Assembly (NCBI RefSeq): GCF_003071065.1
Contig: NZ_QCXX01000001.1
Coordinates: 124,001 to 188,000, forward strand
From: Sphingobacterium athyrii
GTDB lineage: Bacteria; Bacteroidota; Bacteroidia; Sphingobacteriales; Sphingobacteriaceae
Length of the DNA stretch: 64,000 nt
Reading direction: 5' to 3'
Under the pieces are notes generated by a model. That model saw only the letters and a program-made list of their open reading frames with translations, searched no databases and was not told the origin of the DNA. The position numbers were made by a program, and so were the translations under genes. The number at the start of each line of letters is the position of its first letter. Position 1 is the first letter of the stretch. This document shows positions 1-9,062 of this stretch, piece after piece.

Positions 1-2802
1 ATTTTTCACATCAGTCTGCAACATGATGGTGACCCGATCACCTATCTTATATTTGTCTTTGTCCAACCGGTAAGTGAAAAACTCCTGCTCATTTATTTTG
101 CGATCTTTCGACCGGTATAAATTCGTATAGCCGACCGCGCGTACGGTATCACCTTCCTGTATGCTGATGGCTTCGATCTCGTATCTTCCCCAATTGAATT
201 TTAATGAGTCCAAAATGATCTTACTCGTATCTGCGTTATCAAAATCATAACTGGCTATCTTGGTCTTTTTCTCTTCTTTTTGGAGCAAGACCGAATCAAA
301 ATAAAGTGGAAAATACTTACTATATAGCTCTTTTGAAAGCAGGTGATATTCTGGATTTCCAAAACGTTCCCGGTATTCCGCTGTCAAAGGAATGCTGGCA
401 TCTTCCAACTTATAAATCGTGACCTTTCCGCCGAATTTCATTGGAAAACCATTTTGATTTTGTTTTAAGATCGTAATATCGCGCCATTTCTTTTCTTCCA
501 TAAGAGCAGGAACCTGGATCTGCAGCTGCCATGGACGGGACGAATAAACATAACCAGCGGAAGCCGATTGCATCTCCCCTGTCTGATTAACCACCTCAGC
601 CTGATATGTCAATACATAGTCTTTCAGTCCGGCAAACTGGCTATCCATCAAGGGTACCCGAATGGAAAAATTTCCTTTTTCATCAACTGTTGTTGTCGAA
701 TCGCTATAAACAATATTCTTTTCTTCCTTCGCATGATAAAATGACACTTTATACTTGACTGTGGCACCGACTAGCGATACGCCAGCCAAACTCTCTGCTT
801 TGCCAACAAATACCGCAGTATCTTTTGCTGTATAAGTCAATTTATTTGGCTCAAAAATTACTTCAAATGTCGGTCGCTTATATTCTTCGACCCGGAAATA
901 GTGTTGATCAAGCTGTTTTGAGTCATAAAATACCAAAAGGTTATAGCTTCCATTCAGTGCCTTTGACGGCAACTGGAAACTTGCGTTGGCAGATCCAAAC
1001 AGATTCGTTGTCAAGTTGATCGAGTCGATTTTCTGGCGATTGGCATCCTGCAGATAGATCTTAACACTTTGCTTTTCTAAAACCTTGCCCTGCTGTACAT
1101 GATCATCGTAAAGAATTGTTTTAAAATAAACGATTTGCCCCGGTCGATAGATTGCCCTATCCAACAAGCTGAGTGCACGCATATTCCGTTTGTTATTGCT
1201 TTCGGCGGATTGGCGTAAGTTGTTTTGGTAATAGACTTGATTTTCATTATCCAAAGGAATTAATGTTTTTTCCCCAGATAGCAACAATGCATGATTGCGT
1301 AGGTAACCTTCATTTTTGGGCGAGTAGCTCGACTTAAAACTGAATTCGCCAACAGCATTGGTCTTCAATTGCGCGATCAATTTAGGAAGAGCATTGTCTA
1401 CAAGCTGGTATAACGTTGCGCTTTGATTGGCATAGGGTGCTCCGGTTTTTCTGTTCAATAACAAACCCGAATAGATAAACTCATCGGTAGATTTTACAGC
1501 TATATTTCCCGGCATAAAGACATCTGAAATGATAAGCTGAGATACAGCGACATCCTGCTCCTGCCCATTATCCTGAAACAACTTATTATTCCCGACCAAA
1601 ATGGTATAAGTACCTGCTTTAAGGGGGTTAATTTTATAAATTGTATTGTGCGTCGTATAATCACCAAACACTTTCAATGGCACTTGTTCCTCATAGACCA
1701 GCGCCGCATCTAGAGTCGTCCGATAACTGAGAGAATCATATTTTACCGTATAGTTCTTTGAACGCTTAGGCATCAGGCTTGTATTATACACCCTGATATA
1801 AAGGCTGTCTACATTTGTGTGGTAGATTTGGACCGGTACGTATTCGTCAGTCGGTGCCGTTTTCTTGTAATTTAAGGTAATGGAAACCTTTTTGATTTCC
1901 TTCATTAAATTAACCGCATTCGAAATCCATGGCGATTTTGGGTACTCTTTTAAGGCTTTTTCAAGATAGGTAACTGCCGTAGGCTTCTTTCCGATATCAT
2001 TGAAAGCCGTCGCTATCTGATACAATAAAAAAGCGTTATAGTCACTTTTATTGCTTGCTATATTTTTCAGGTACTCGTCAACTCTTTCTTCGATATGATT
2101 CCATTTCCAATCTTTGGACATGATATAGCTACGCGCATCCAGATAATTATTTTCGGTACTGATCGTTAGCAATCTCTCTTTAAGTTTATCCTTATTAGCC
2201 CTGTCGACATCCTTTAATGTATTCAAAAAATCCAGGTACTGGTAGCTTAGAAAATGGTACAATGTAGGATTCAAACTGAGGTTCCGGGTTTCGACAAACA
2301 GACCTTTCCAGCGTGTTATGGGTTGGGTACTTAATCCGTTTGCATCCGAAATTGACAGGCGAAAAATAGAATCAATCATCTGTATTTTACCTTTTGCGTC
2401 TTTTGCCACAAATTTGTTCTGGCTTTTACTTGCATATTGGTTGATATTGGAAAATAGATAGCTTGCATAAAAATTTTGAAGGACCGCTTTCTCTACCTTT
2501 TCAGCAGTCCGGATATTGTCGTCAAAATGATTCTGAATACGCAGAAAAGAAGAATCCTCGGATTGGTTTATCTCCAATACTTTGCTCTCCGCCAAAAATG
2601 CCCGCATCCATTCAGCATGATCTTTGGAGCGTCTGGCTTCGGCTTTGATATCGGCTAATAAGGGTAAGGTCTGCGCATAGTTTTTTATGGAAATAAGCCT
2701 TTCGACTTCGTTCCACTTTGCCAACTGCTTGTGTGAACCAAGCTCCTGTGAAAATCCCAAGACCGGGATACATATCAACAATAACCAAATGTATTTTTTC
2801 AT
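1..2802 (-). CDS. Alpha-2-macroglobulin family protein (N-terminal part, cut by window edge)
   Basis: The frame stays open for 934 codons from an ATG at 2802 to the left edge, so only the N-terminal part is seen. It opens with a Sec signal peptide (MKKYIWLLLICIPVLGFSQ). A helical, TPR-like stretch of about 280 residues follows, then beta-sandwich repeats typical of macroglobulin domains. The MG2 hallmark RAIYRPGQIVYFK lies near residues 545-557. Bacterial relatives are large periplasmic proteins thought to trap proteases or act in envelope defence. The thioester or bait region, if present, lies outside the window. Bacteroidota homologues often run to 1,800-2,000 residues, so roughly half is probably missing. 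There is no N-terminal lipobox, so a soluble periplasmic form is likely. The family call is good; the function is inferred. Confidence 0.85.
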   Translation of the reverse strand, partial: MKKYIWLLLICIPVLGFSQELGSHKQLAKWNEVERLISIKNYAQTLPLLADIKAEARRSKDHAEWMRAFLAESKVLEINQSEDSSFLRIQNHFDDNIRTAEKVEKAVLQNFYASYLFSNINQYASKSQNKFVAKDAKGKIQMIDSIFRLSISDANGLSTQPITRWKGLFVETRNLSLNPTLYHFLSYQYLDFLNTLKDVDRANKDKLKERLLTISTENNYLDARSYIMSKDWKWNHIEERVDEYLKNIASNKSDYNAFLLYQIATAFNDIGKKPTAVTYLEKALKEYPKSPWISNAVNLMKEIKKVSITLNYKKTAPTDEYVPVQIYHTNVDSLYIRVYNTSLMPKRSKNYTVKYDSLSYRTTLDAALVYEEQVPLKVFGDYTTHNTIYKINPLKAGTYTILVGNNKLFQDNGQEQDVAVSQLIISDVFMPGNIAVKSTDEFIYSGLLLNRKTGAPYANQSATLYQLVDNALPKLIAQLKTNAVGEFSFKSSYSPKNEGYLRNHALLLSGEKTLIPLDNENQVYYQNNLRQSAESNNKRNMRALSLLDRAIYRPGQIVYFKTILYDDHVQQGKVLEKQSVKIYLQDANRQKIDSINLTTNLFGSANASFQLPSKALNGSYNLLVFYDSKQLDQHYFRVEEYKRPTFEVIFEPNKLTYTAKDTAVFVGKAESLAGVSLVGATVKYKVSFYHAKEEKNIVYSDSTTTVDEKGNFSIRVPLMDSQFAGLKDYVLTYQAEVVNQTGEMQSASAGYVYSSRPWQLQIQVPALMEEKKWRDITILKQNQNGFPMKFGGKVTIYKLEDASIPLTAEYRERFGNPEYHLLSKELYSKYFPLYFDSVLLQKEEKKTKIASYDFDNADTSKIILDSLKFNWGRYEIEAISIQEGDTVRAVGYTNLYRSKDRKINEQEFFTYRLDKDKYKIGDRVTIMLQTDVKN

Positions 2803-3221
2803 AAAATATGACGCTAAATATTTATTAAATATCCTGTTTTTTTTCGAAAGGATGCCATAAATTAGCATATTCCATAACTGTTTAAAAAAATACTTTCTCC
2901 CCGAGGGCACACATGCTGAGGAAAGGCTGGTACTGTACAGTTTGATTGTTAGGTACCACTAGATGATTAATCAATATTTTTTTATATATTTAATAAATAA
3001 TTCATATCCAGTTAATATCAGTTTCGTTCCTTTATAATAGGATAATTAATGGAGTCAACACTTTAATGTATCAGTTATGAAAACGATCAACTATTTTTTC
3101 CAAAGGATTATATTTCGAATCTTTTTAGGTCGGTTCAGTTCATTCTATTCACCACTAAGATTCCATAAAAATTAATTCATATTCAGGTCGGTCGATATTA
3201 CTGGCAACTATATTTCAATAA
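2803..3221. other. Divergent intergenic region
   Basis: This 419-bp AT-rich gap separates the macroglobulin gene (leftward) from the GH1 gene (rightward) and should hold both promoters. I found no convincing TAnnTTTG element for either. The only coding possibility is a 32-codon frame at 3077-3175. Six-base TGGTAC and GTACCA arms around 2930-2960 are too short to interpret. Confidence 0.5.
3077..3175 (+). CDS. Possible 32-residue leader or small ORF
   Basis: A short ATG frame (starting MKTINYFFQRIIFRIFLG, ending FHKN) ends 46 bp before the GH1 start. It is basic and aromatic, with no clear ribosome-binding site. It could be a small membrane-associated peptide, a leader peptide or chance. Only its position upstream of a gene and its composition support it. 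Confidence 0.2.
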   Translation: MKTINYFFQRIIFRIFLGRFSSFYSPLRFHKN

Positions 3222-4556
3222 ATGCGTTTAACCAAAGATGCCTTTGGCAAAGATTTTATATGGGGCGTGTCTACCGCTGCCTATCAAATCGAAGGGGCAC
3301 ATGATCATCAGGGCAAAGGTCCCTCCATCTGGGATATCTTTGTAAAAAAGAGAAACCGTATATTTCAGAATCAACATGGCGATCAAGCCTGTGATTTCTA
3401 CAATCGCTACATACAGGACCTTGCTTTAATGCAGGAAATGCATATTCCAAATTATCGATTTTCCCTATCCTGGAGCCGCATCTTACCGGATGGCATCGGG
3501 CGATCCAATCCATTAGGCATGGATTTCTATGATCGGCTGATCGATCTTTCATTGGAATTGGGAATCAAGCCTTGGGTTACTTTATATCACTGGGATCTCC
3601 CACATGCCCTTGAAAAAAAAGGTGGTTGGGTAAACCGTGATGTCAAGGAATGGTTTGGCGAATTTGTTGGCACCTGTGTGGCACGTTATGGAGATCGTGT
3701 CAAAAACTGGATGGTACTCAATGAGCCCACCGTATTTACAGCTGCCGGTTACTTCTTTGGTGTGCACGCTCCGGAAAGAAAAGGTTTGGGCAACTTTCTT
3801 TCTGCCGCCCATCATGCCGCATTAGCACAGGCTCATGGTGCCAGAATTATAAAATCCTTACAACCAGACAGCCTGGTAGGAACCACTTTTTCCTGTTCCC
3901 ACGTGGAGCCATTCACTTCAAGAGAAAAAGACGTTATTGCGGCAAAAAAAGCTGATGTATTGCTCAACAGATTGTTTATTGAACCGCTACTAGGTATGGG
4001 CTATCCAACGCAGGAAATCAAAATTCTCAATCGAATTGAAAAATACATGAAACCGGGCGACGAGAAAGAATTAAAATTTGACATGGACTTCATTGGTATT
4101 CAAAACTATACCCGTGAGATGATTCGTCATGCCATTTTTGTTCCTTACCTCCGGGCCAAAATCGTAACAGCCAAGGAACGTAAAGTCGAAATGACCGAAA
4201 TGAACTGGGAAGTATATCCTAGCTCCATTTATCATATGTTAAAGAAATTCAGCAGCTACCCCAATATGCCGCCCCTCATTGTCACTGAAAATGGTGCAGC
4301 TTTTCAAGATCGAATGGAGAACGGACAGGTGCATGATCCCAAAAGAGTGGATTATCTACAGGAAGCAATACAAAATGTCCATAAGGCAAAAGAAGAAGGG
4401 ATAAATGTGAAGGGCTATTTTGTCTGGACCTTTTTAGACAACTTTGAATGGGCCGAAGGATATCGCCCAAGATTCGGTTTGGTTTATGTCGATTTTCAAA
4501 ACCAGCAACGCATCATAAAATCATCAGGACATTGGTATGCTAATTTCTTAAAATAA
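3222..4556 (+). CDS. Glycoside hydrolase family 1 beta-glucosidase
   Basis: A 444-residue protein of the usual GH1 length and no signal peptide, so probably cytoplasmic. The N-terminal family signature (FIWGVSTAAYQIEGA) is at residues 12-26. The acid/base glutamate is in VLNEP (E168) and the nucleophile in IVTENG (E356). The C-terminal motif WTFLDNFEWAEGY, which helps bind the sugar, is present. GH1 enzymes remove terminal beta-linked glucose or related sugars from oligosaccharides with retention. It stands alone on the plus strand and meets the next gene tail to tail with 3 bp between stops. It could finish digestion of beta-glucan oligosaccharides released by the locus at 12136-18817. That link is inference; the substrate is not readable from sequence. 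Confidence 0.93.
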   Translation: MRLTKDAFGKDFIWGVSTAAYQIEGAHDHQGKGPSIWDIFVKKRNRIFQNQHGDQACDFYNRYIQDLALMQEMHIPNYRFSLSWSRILPDGIGRSNPLGMDFYDRLIDLSLELGIKPWVTLYHWDLPHALEKKGGWVNRDVKEWFGEFVGTCVARYGDRVKNWMVLNEPTVFTAAGYFFGVHAPERKGLGNFLSAAHHAALAQAHGARIIKSLQPDSLVGTTFSCSHVEPFTSREKDVIAAKKADVLLNRLFIEPLLGMGYPTQEIKILNRIEKYMKPGDEKELKFDMDFIGIQNYTREMIRHAIFVPYLRAKIVTAKERKVEMTEMNWEVYPSSIYHMLKKFSSYPNMPPLIVTENGAAFQDRMENGQVHDPKRVDYLQEAIQNVHKAKEEGINVKGYFVWTFLDNFEWAEGYRPRFGLVYVDFQNQQRIIKSSGHWYANFLK

Positions 4557-4559
4557 ACA

Positions 4560-5420
4560 TTACTTATTTAGTGAGCCCCGTTTCCATATATTGACAAATT
4601 TCAATAGCAAAGGTACCAATAAGATGGCCAGCAAAATGCTGATTGCGCTGACGGCTATATTTCGTCCATTATCGCCCAAGAAGTAAATTGAAAGGCCACC
4701 TAATGCACATGGAATACCAAAAACCAAAATCTTAACCCATGCCAGCTCCCCTTCTTCACGGTAAATATGTTGTGCAGGAATAGCCGCTATTAATTCAACG
4801 TGATTGGCATTGAAATAGGCTAAAATTTGTGCTACTTCAGATGCCGATAATTCCCGTGGCCGCAAAACCTCCCCTTTTACAACAATGAGCAATCCATTTC
4901 TGTCCTGCTGAATGGAATCAATATCTTTCGTCATAAAGTATTTTTTATACCCCATGGGGTTAAGTGCATAGCCTTTGTAATCATTGCTCCCGGGACAGAG
5001 ACACGAAAAGTTGTCCGCATTCAATGAAAAAATAACATCGCGACGATCCCGCCCGAGCTTCTTTACCGAGCTTATCACACCCAGGATACAAGTTAATGCC
5101 AGAAACTGTAAGATGAACATCCACAAGGACAACTGTATCCCCCAAGACAAGAGTAGCCCCACAAGAATCAAACCAACGAAAAACCATTTCAAATGTTCCA
5201 AGATTATTATCTTACGGTTCAGAAAATAGGTTATAATCACACAAACCACAGGTGCTAAACTCGATTTCCAATCCCAGAAAATTGAAAAGATCCCCAACAG
5301 AGAAATAACGCCGAACATAATCGCCGTGGCATAATCCCCTTTTTTGCCTAAATTCTTTCGCTCAATCTGAATACTATTTTTCAAGTGTGGGTACGTTAAC
5401 AAGAAAGCGTACTTTCTCAT
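4560..5420 (-). CDS. Unknown membrane protein with TM hairpins and soluble middle domain
   Basis: This 286-residue protein is not recognised as a named family. It has about four hydrophobic segments in the first 120 residues. A soluble part follows at about 125-215, with alternating beta-like strands and an ending helix (SASEVAQILAYFN). Two more hydrophobic segments lie at about 228-275. The soluble part resembles bacterial PH-like (bPH/YcxB-type) domains, but this is a fold impression without a search. It is transcribed away from two smaller proteins of similar layout at 5511 and 6071. A long palindrome sits between the divergent starts. Confidence 0.7.
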   Translation of the reverse strand: MRKYAFLLTYPHLKNSIQIERKNLGKKGDYATAIMFGVISLLGIFSIFWDWKSSLAPVVCVIITYFLNRKIIILEHLKWFFVGLILVGLLLSWGIQLSLWMFILQFLALTCILGVISSVKKLGRDRRDVIFSLNADNFSCLCPGSNDYKGYALNPMGYKKYFMTKDIDSIQQDRNGLLIVVKGEVLRPRELSASEVAQILAYFNANHVELIAAIPAQHIYREEGELAWVKILVFGIPCALGGLSIYFLGDNGRNIAVSAISILLAILLVPLLLKFVNIWKRGSLNK

Positions 5421-5431
5421 GCATGTCTATA

Positions 5432-5473
5432 TCATTAATTGGATAAATATAAATATCTTTATCCAATTAATGA
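5432..5473. promoter_or_regulatory. Perfect 16-bp inverted repeat between divergent genes
   Basis: Arms 5432-5447 (TCATTAATTGGATAAA) and 5458-5473 are exact reverse complements around a 10-base spacer. The element is nearly centred between the start at 5420 and the start at 5511. A palindrome this long between divergent genes suggests a shared operator for a dimeric regulator. A transcript hairpin is the alternative, but there is no terminator T-run. Confidence 0.6.
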
Positions 5474-5510
5474 ATATTGAATAGGAACATAACATATCTA
5501 AATTCGCCTT

Positions 5511-6026
5511 ATGAAGACTTTTCAGTTTAAATCACACAACGTTAAGAAAGGCTTAATCTTTGGATTTGCCTATCTGTTTATTGTTTTTATCATTTTCAGT
5601 ATCATCTATGGCGGAATCAATGGAATGGCCGACGCTGTCAATAATTTCGGATCAGCCAAAGGACTTGGCTTTTTGGTTGCTATCATTGTAATAGGTCCAT
5701 TTGTTATGCTATTGCAGATCATCAATCCAAAAATAGAAGTACTTATCGATCGCCAGCATATGATCATCAAACAACATAAAAAAACAGCTCTAGATATCCA
5801 CTTAAATGATATTTATGAAATGAAAATAAACCATTCACTGGTAAATCAGCTTCAGATTTTTGGACAGCAGGCACAGTTGCTTGCAAAGATCCATCCGCAA
5901 CACGACACACAGGTCATTTACAAGATCGCCGCTGAAATCGCACAATATGAAATCTTTTTACAGCAAAAGGGTCAGAAGAAGGTTTTTGGCAATCCAGTTG
6001 AAACGATATCCTACACAAGAAAATAG
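5511..6026 (+). CDS. Unknown two-TM protein with PH-like domain
   Basis: A 171-residue protein with two hydrophobic segments (about residues 14-36 and 50-70). A soluble domain follows whose strands (IEVLIDRQHMIIKQHKK, LDIHLNDIYEMKI) and final helix resemble a small bacterial PH-like domain. I do not recognise a specific family. It precedes a similarly built 173-residue protein 44 bp downstream, and the two are probably cotranscribed. The palindrome at 5432-5473 ends 37 bp before the ATG. A weak TAAATTCG element sits just before the start. Confidence 0.65.
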   Translation: MKTFQFKSHNVKKGLIFGFAYLFIVFIIFSIIYGGINGMADAVNNFGSAKGLGFLVAIIVIGPFVMLLQIINPKIEVLIDRQHMIIKQHKKTALDIHLNDIYEMKINHSLVNQLQIFGQQAQLLAKIHPQHDTQVIYKIAAEIAQYEIFLQQKGQKKVFGNPVETISYTRK

Positions 6027-6070
6027 ATGGCGCTAGCACATTGTTGAGTTACCCCGGATATAATTGAGAT

Positions 6071-6592
6071 ATGAAGGTATACTATCCCAATAATCAATGG
6101 ACTTTTTATATGATAAGCCCCTTAATCATCTGCGGCGGGCTTTGTTATCTCCTATTTTTCGCTGATTATTTTTCTTGGCCTTTAATTGGATTCGCGTTAT
6201 TTTGTTTCCTCTTTTTTTGCTATTGCCTGTACGAAAGATTCGCCACCAAATTAACGATTTATACGGATCGCCTGGAACTCCGTCGAAACTTTCAACAAGC
6301 TCAATCATTTCATTATGCGGATCACGAATTTGTCATAGGCCCGACCTACGATACCTTCACTCAACGGATGTTTTCAAAAAAATACGCTGGTAGGGCGCGA
6401 TTGTTCTTCATCTATCCATTGGATGAACACGGGAATCGAATAAAGATGCTTTCTACTGCGCTTGAACTGGATATTACAAAAGGCCATTATAAAAAAATCC
6501 AAAGAGATCTAGCAGAAGGCTTGAAAAAGCTCGATCTATCGGCCCATTTGTGTTACAATCATAATGATACCATTATAATTAGGAACAGGTGA
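6071..6592 (+). CDS. Unknown two-TM protein with PH-like domain
   Basis: A 173-residue protein with two hydrophobic segments (about residues 13-31 and 35-53). A beta-rich tail follows (TKLTIYTDRLELRRNF, FVIGPTYDT), ending in a helix (YKKIQRDLAEGLKKLD). The layout matches the proteins at 5511 and 4560: membrane hairpin first, PH-like domain after. It lies 44 bp after the previous gene on the same strand. The function is unknown. Confidence 0.65.
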   Translation: MKVYYPNNQWTFYMISPLIICGGLCYLLFFADYFSWPLIGFALFCFLFFCYCLYERFATKLTIYTDRLELRRNFQQAQSFHYADHEFVIGPTYDTFTQRMFSKKYAGRARLFFIYPLDEHGNRIKMLSTALELDITKGHYKKIQRDLAEGLKKLDLSAHLCYNHNDTIIIRNR

Positions 6593-6621
6593 TTCAAATC
6601 GAGCAATATCAGCTCGCTAAC

Positions 6622-7722
6622 TTACTTTAGTTCGAGCAGCTCCTTACCAAACTTTTTCTCAATAAACGGATTCAACTGTGGGATGCCAAATTTAGGGTTG
6701 TCCAGCCAAAATTTATTGGCATACCTACTTTTCAAATCCAGCCAAATACCTGACGTCAGCTCTTTCTTTACGGACTTGAATTCCTCTTTGGTAATGAATT
6801 TACGTTCCTGTGTATAAAATTCACTCAAAAAGTCAAAAGGGACAAATTCTGATTTACGTCCTCTTTTAATAGCCCCTACGTTCATCATCACCTTACTGAC
6901 CAATTTACTTGGCTCGGGCTTATCAAGATTGGTCTCTGTATAATTTTCCATCGTCACGCCTGTGTATTGTTGGCCTTTAAGCTTGAAGAAACTGACTTCC
7001 TTTTGGCTATTGGGTGGAATGATATCAAAATAGACCTGCACGTCACCACGCGTTGTCTTTTGTATATATCCTGTATTCAGATTACCCGTTCTGATTAATT
7101 TCCTTTCCTTGTCCTGAACCAACACAAATTTGGACGGGAGATCATTGACCACAGACTGTGCTTTCATCCGCATCACATGTGGATTCCAGCTCCAAAAATT
7201 GCCCATTACTTCCTTAAAATTCCTAGTTGTGAGGGAGTCCTCGAAAATCCGATAATCCAAAACCCGATGGTAGACCTTTCCTTTTTTATCTTTCAATGGA
7301 ATATAATACGCAATAATACCATCGTAAAAATAACGTGCTCGCTTGTTAAAAAAAGTTGTATTTCTAAAATAACCCTTTAAAATCAGATAATCATATTTGC
7401 TCTTATCCGCAATAGCGATCTCATCTATTTTAATACTTCGGGGGATCAATTTAACCAGCTTCTCTTTACGTAACGAACCAATTGTTTCCTGATAATTATT
7501 ATAGGAAATATGCTGTAATATAAGTACCGAATTTGCATTTTTCCGGAGCGAATCCAGTGCGATCTCCCCTTTCGTATCTGCCACGCCCAATAATGTACCG
7601 TCTTCAGTGTAAATGTTCACTAAGGGCACAGGTTCACCACTCAGACTATCAATGATGCGGATTTGAGCAAATAGTATGTTGCAACTAAAAAAAAAGCTTA
7701 ACAGAAATAATATTTTTGGCAT
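6622..7722 (-). CDS. Secreted CarboxypepD_reg-like domain protein
   Basis: A 366-residue protein with a Sec signal peptide (MPKILFLLSFFFSCNILFAQ). A CarboxypepD_reg-like beta-sandwich follows at about residues 21-95 (IIDSLSGEPVPLVNIYTEDG, then GVADTKGEIALD). In Bacteroidota this module is found at the front of TonB-dependent receptors and of many standalone periplasmic or outer-membrane proteins. The remaining 270 residues are mixed strands and helices that I do not recognise. No beta-barrel or TonB plug is present, so this is not a receptor. It is convergent with the gene ending at 6592. Confidence 0.75.
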   Translation of the reverse strand: MPKILFLLSFFFSCNILFAQIRIIDSLSGEPVPLVNIYTEDGTLLGVADTKGEIALDSLRKNANSVLILQHISYNNYQETIGSLRKEKLVKLIPRSIKIDEIAIADKSKYDYLILKGYFRNTTFFNKRARYFYDGIIAYYIPLKDKKGKVYHRVLDYRIFEDSLTTRNFKEVMGNFWSWNPHVMRMKAQSVVNDLPSKFVLVQDKERKLIRTGNLNTGYIQKTTRGDVQVYFDIIPPNSQKEVSFFKLKGQQYTGVTMENYTETNLDKPEPSKLVSKVMMNVGAIKRGRKSEFVPFDFLSEFYTQERKFITKEEFKSVKKELTSGIWLDLKSRYANKFWLDNPKFGIPQLNPFIEKKFGKELLELK

Positions 7723-7917
7723 AATTCAAATGATTACCCTAAAATATAAAATATTCATCACAATAAAATGCCAAAAATCGTTAAAGTATAATCTAGAACG
7801 ATAATCCATTATAGCAAATATAGTCTACTAGCTACCTTTTATAAGTGTTTTTTTGCCCTATATCATCATTCTCTATAAACTTCTTTTTATATTTAGCCAT
7901 AAATCTAGTGGTCTATT

Positions 7918-8577
7918 ATGGATAAACGCATTTCAATAGAGGAGCTTGAAGGAAACGTATTCTTTTGGTATTATTATTTATGTTGGTTCCGTGGTTACGA
8001 TGCTGAAAACGAATTAAATATTGATGAAGCACTGGAGGTTATGCAAATTGATACGGAAGATTTTGCAAATTGGGAACAATTTTTCTTCCCTCCTAAAACA
8101 GATGATGAAGTACTTCGATATATCACTGAAGACCTGACAGAAGAATTGTCCATTCATATCCAATTCCGTTCAAATGCAATTGTTTTCTTTCTCAATGATA
8201 ACTACATCGGTAATCTAGGCGGTCATTTCGAGGCCTGGTTTTTTACCTTGGATGAACTAAAATCTTTTGCACGCTATCCGCTTCTCTTCTTGTTATTTAT
8301 GCCTATGCTGGGTATTACAGCCGAGCAGAAACAGGAGACCCTTACCTTAGTAGCCAAACATTTGACCGCTATTCCAGTTTTTGCGGATCATGCTCTATAC
8401 ATTGCGAGCTGTATAACGAATGGATTAGTTATGACAAACGGATTTATACAGCATGATGCACTAGGTTTCATCAATGATCAAAATCATAGTGTTAGAAATA
8501 TAAATCAATATCCAGCTGGAAAAGAAGATTTCACCGTGTTGAATAGGATATTAAAACAGTTTGTCCAGGAGAATTAG
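7918..8577 (+). CDS. Unknown acidic cytoplasmic protein
   Basis: A 219-residue protein without signal peptide or clear membrane helix. The N-terminal 90 residues are acidic (IDEALEVMQIDTEDFANWEQ). A strand-rich centre (FRSNAIVFFLNDNYIGNLGG) and a helical C-terminus follow. Its size, acidity and aromatic content resemble orphan immunity proteins that are common in Bacteroidota. No toxin gene is adjacent and I did not recognise a family, so that is only a possibility. It precedes the DUF2809 gene by 48 bp. Confidence 0.6.
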   Translation: MDKRISIEELEGNVFFWYYYLCWFRGYDAENELNIDEALEVMQIDTEDFANWEQFFFPPKTDDEVLRYITEDLTEELSIHIQFRSNAIVFFLNDNYIGNLGGHFEAWFFTLDELKSFARYPLLFLLFMPMLGITAEQKQETLTLVAKHLTAIPVFADHALYIASCITNGLVMTNGFIQHDALGFINDQNHSVRNINQYPAGKEDFTVLNRILKQFVQEN

Positions 8578-8625
8578 TCGCGAAAAATAGCTATACAAAA
8601 AAAGAAATTACTTAGTCCCACAATA

Positions 8626-9000
8626 ATGAACTTCACCAGAGGCCACTATTTGGCGTTAATAATCATTACAATAGTTATGGGATTACTTGCCCGCAAAATA
8701 ACGGTTATCCCTCTCTATGTTGGGGATAGTTTATATGCCGTGATGACCTACTGGTTATGCAGGTTTATTTTTTTCCATCGATCGTTCAACTTTTGTTTTG
8801 TAAGTACCCTTGTATTTTGTTTCACAATCGAGTTTTTACAACTGGTACAACATCCGTTATTGATCAGTGTCCGCAGCCATCCGCTTCTGCGGCTACTATT
8901 TGGCCAAGGTTTTCTCTGGTCTGATCTGCTCGCTTATATCGCCGGTGCTTTTTTTGCTCTTCTATTGGACCGATCTATTCATTCAGCCCCTAAAAAGTGA
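8626..9000 (+). CDS. DUF2809 family small membrane protein
   Basis: A 124-residue protein with four hydrophobic segments. Conserved-looking positions fit DUF2809: GLLARK near residues 19-24, VGDSLYAVMTYW near 32-43, a buried glutamate in IEFLQL, and the end WSDLLAYIAG. The molecular function of the family is unknown. It follows the unknown 219-residue gene by 48 bp on the same strand. Confidence 0.75.
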   Translation: MNFTRGHYLALIIITIVMGLLARKITVIPLYVGDSLYAVMTYWLCRFIFFHRSFNFCFVSTLVFCFTIEFLQLVQHPLLISVRSHPLLRLLFGQGFLWSDLLAYIAGAFFALLLDRSIHSAPKK

Positions 9001-9062
9001 AAAATACCTCGCTCTGGTGCGATGAAAATTACACTTTATGATAATAGCATCCCCACTTAATT

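Noticed and set aside
2929..2962. TGGTAC/GTACCA inverted arms in the first intergenic gap
   Set aside because: The arms are only six bases with a long spacer, within chance expectation, and not aligned with a promoter.
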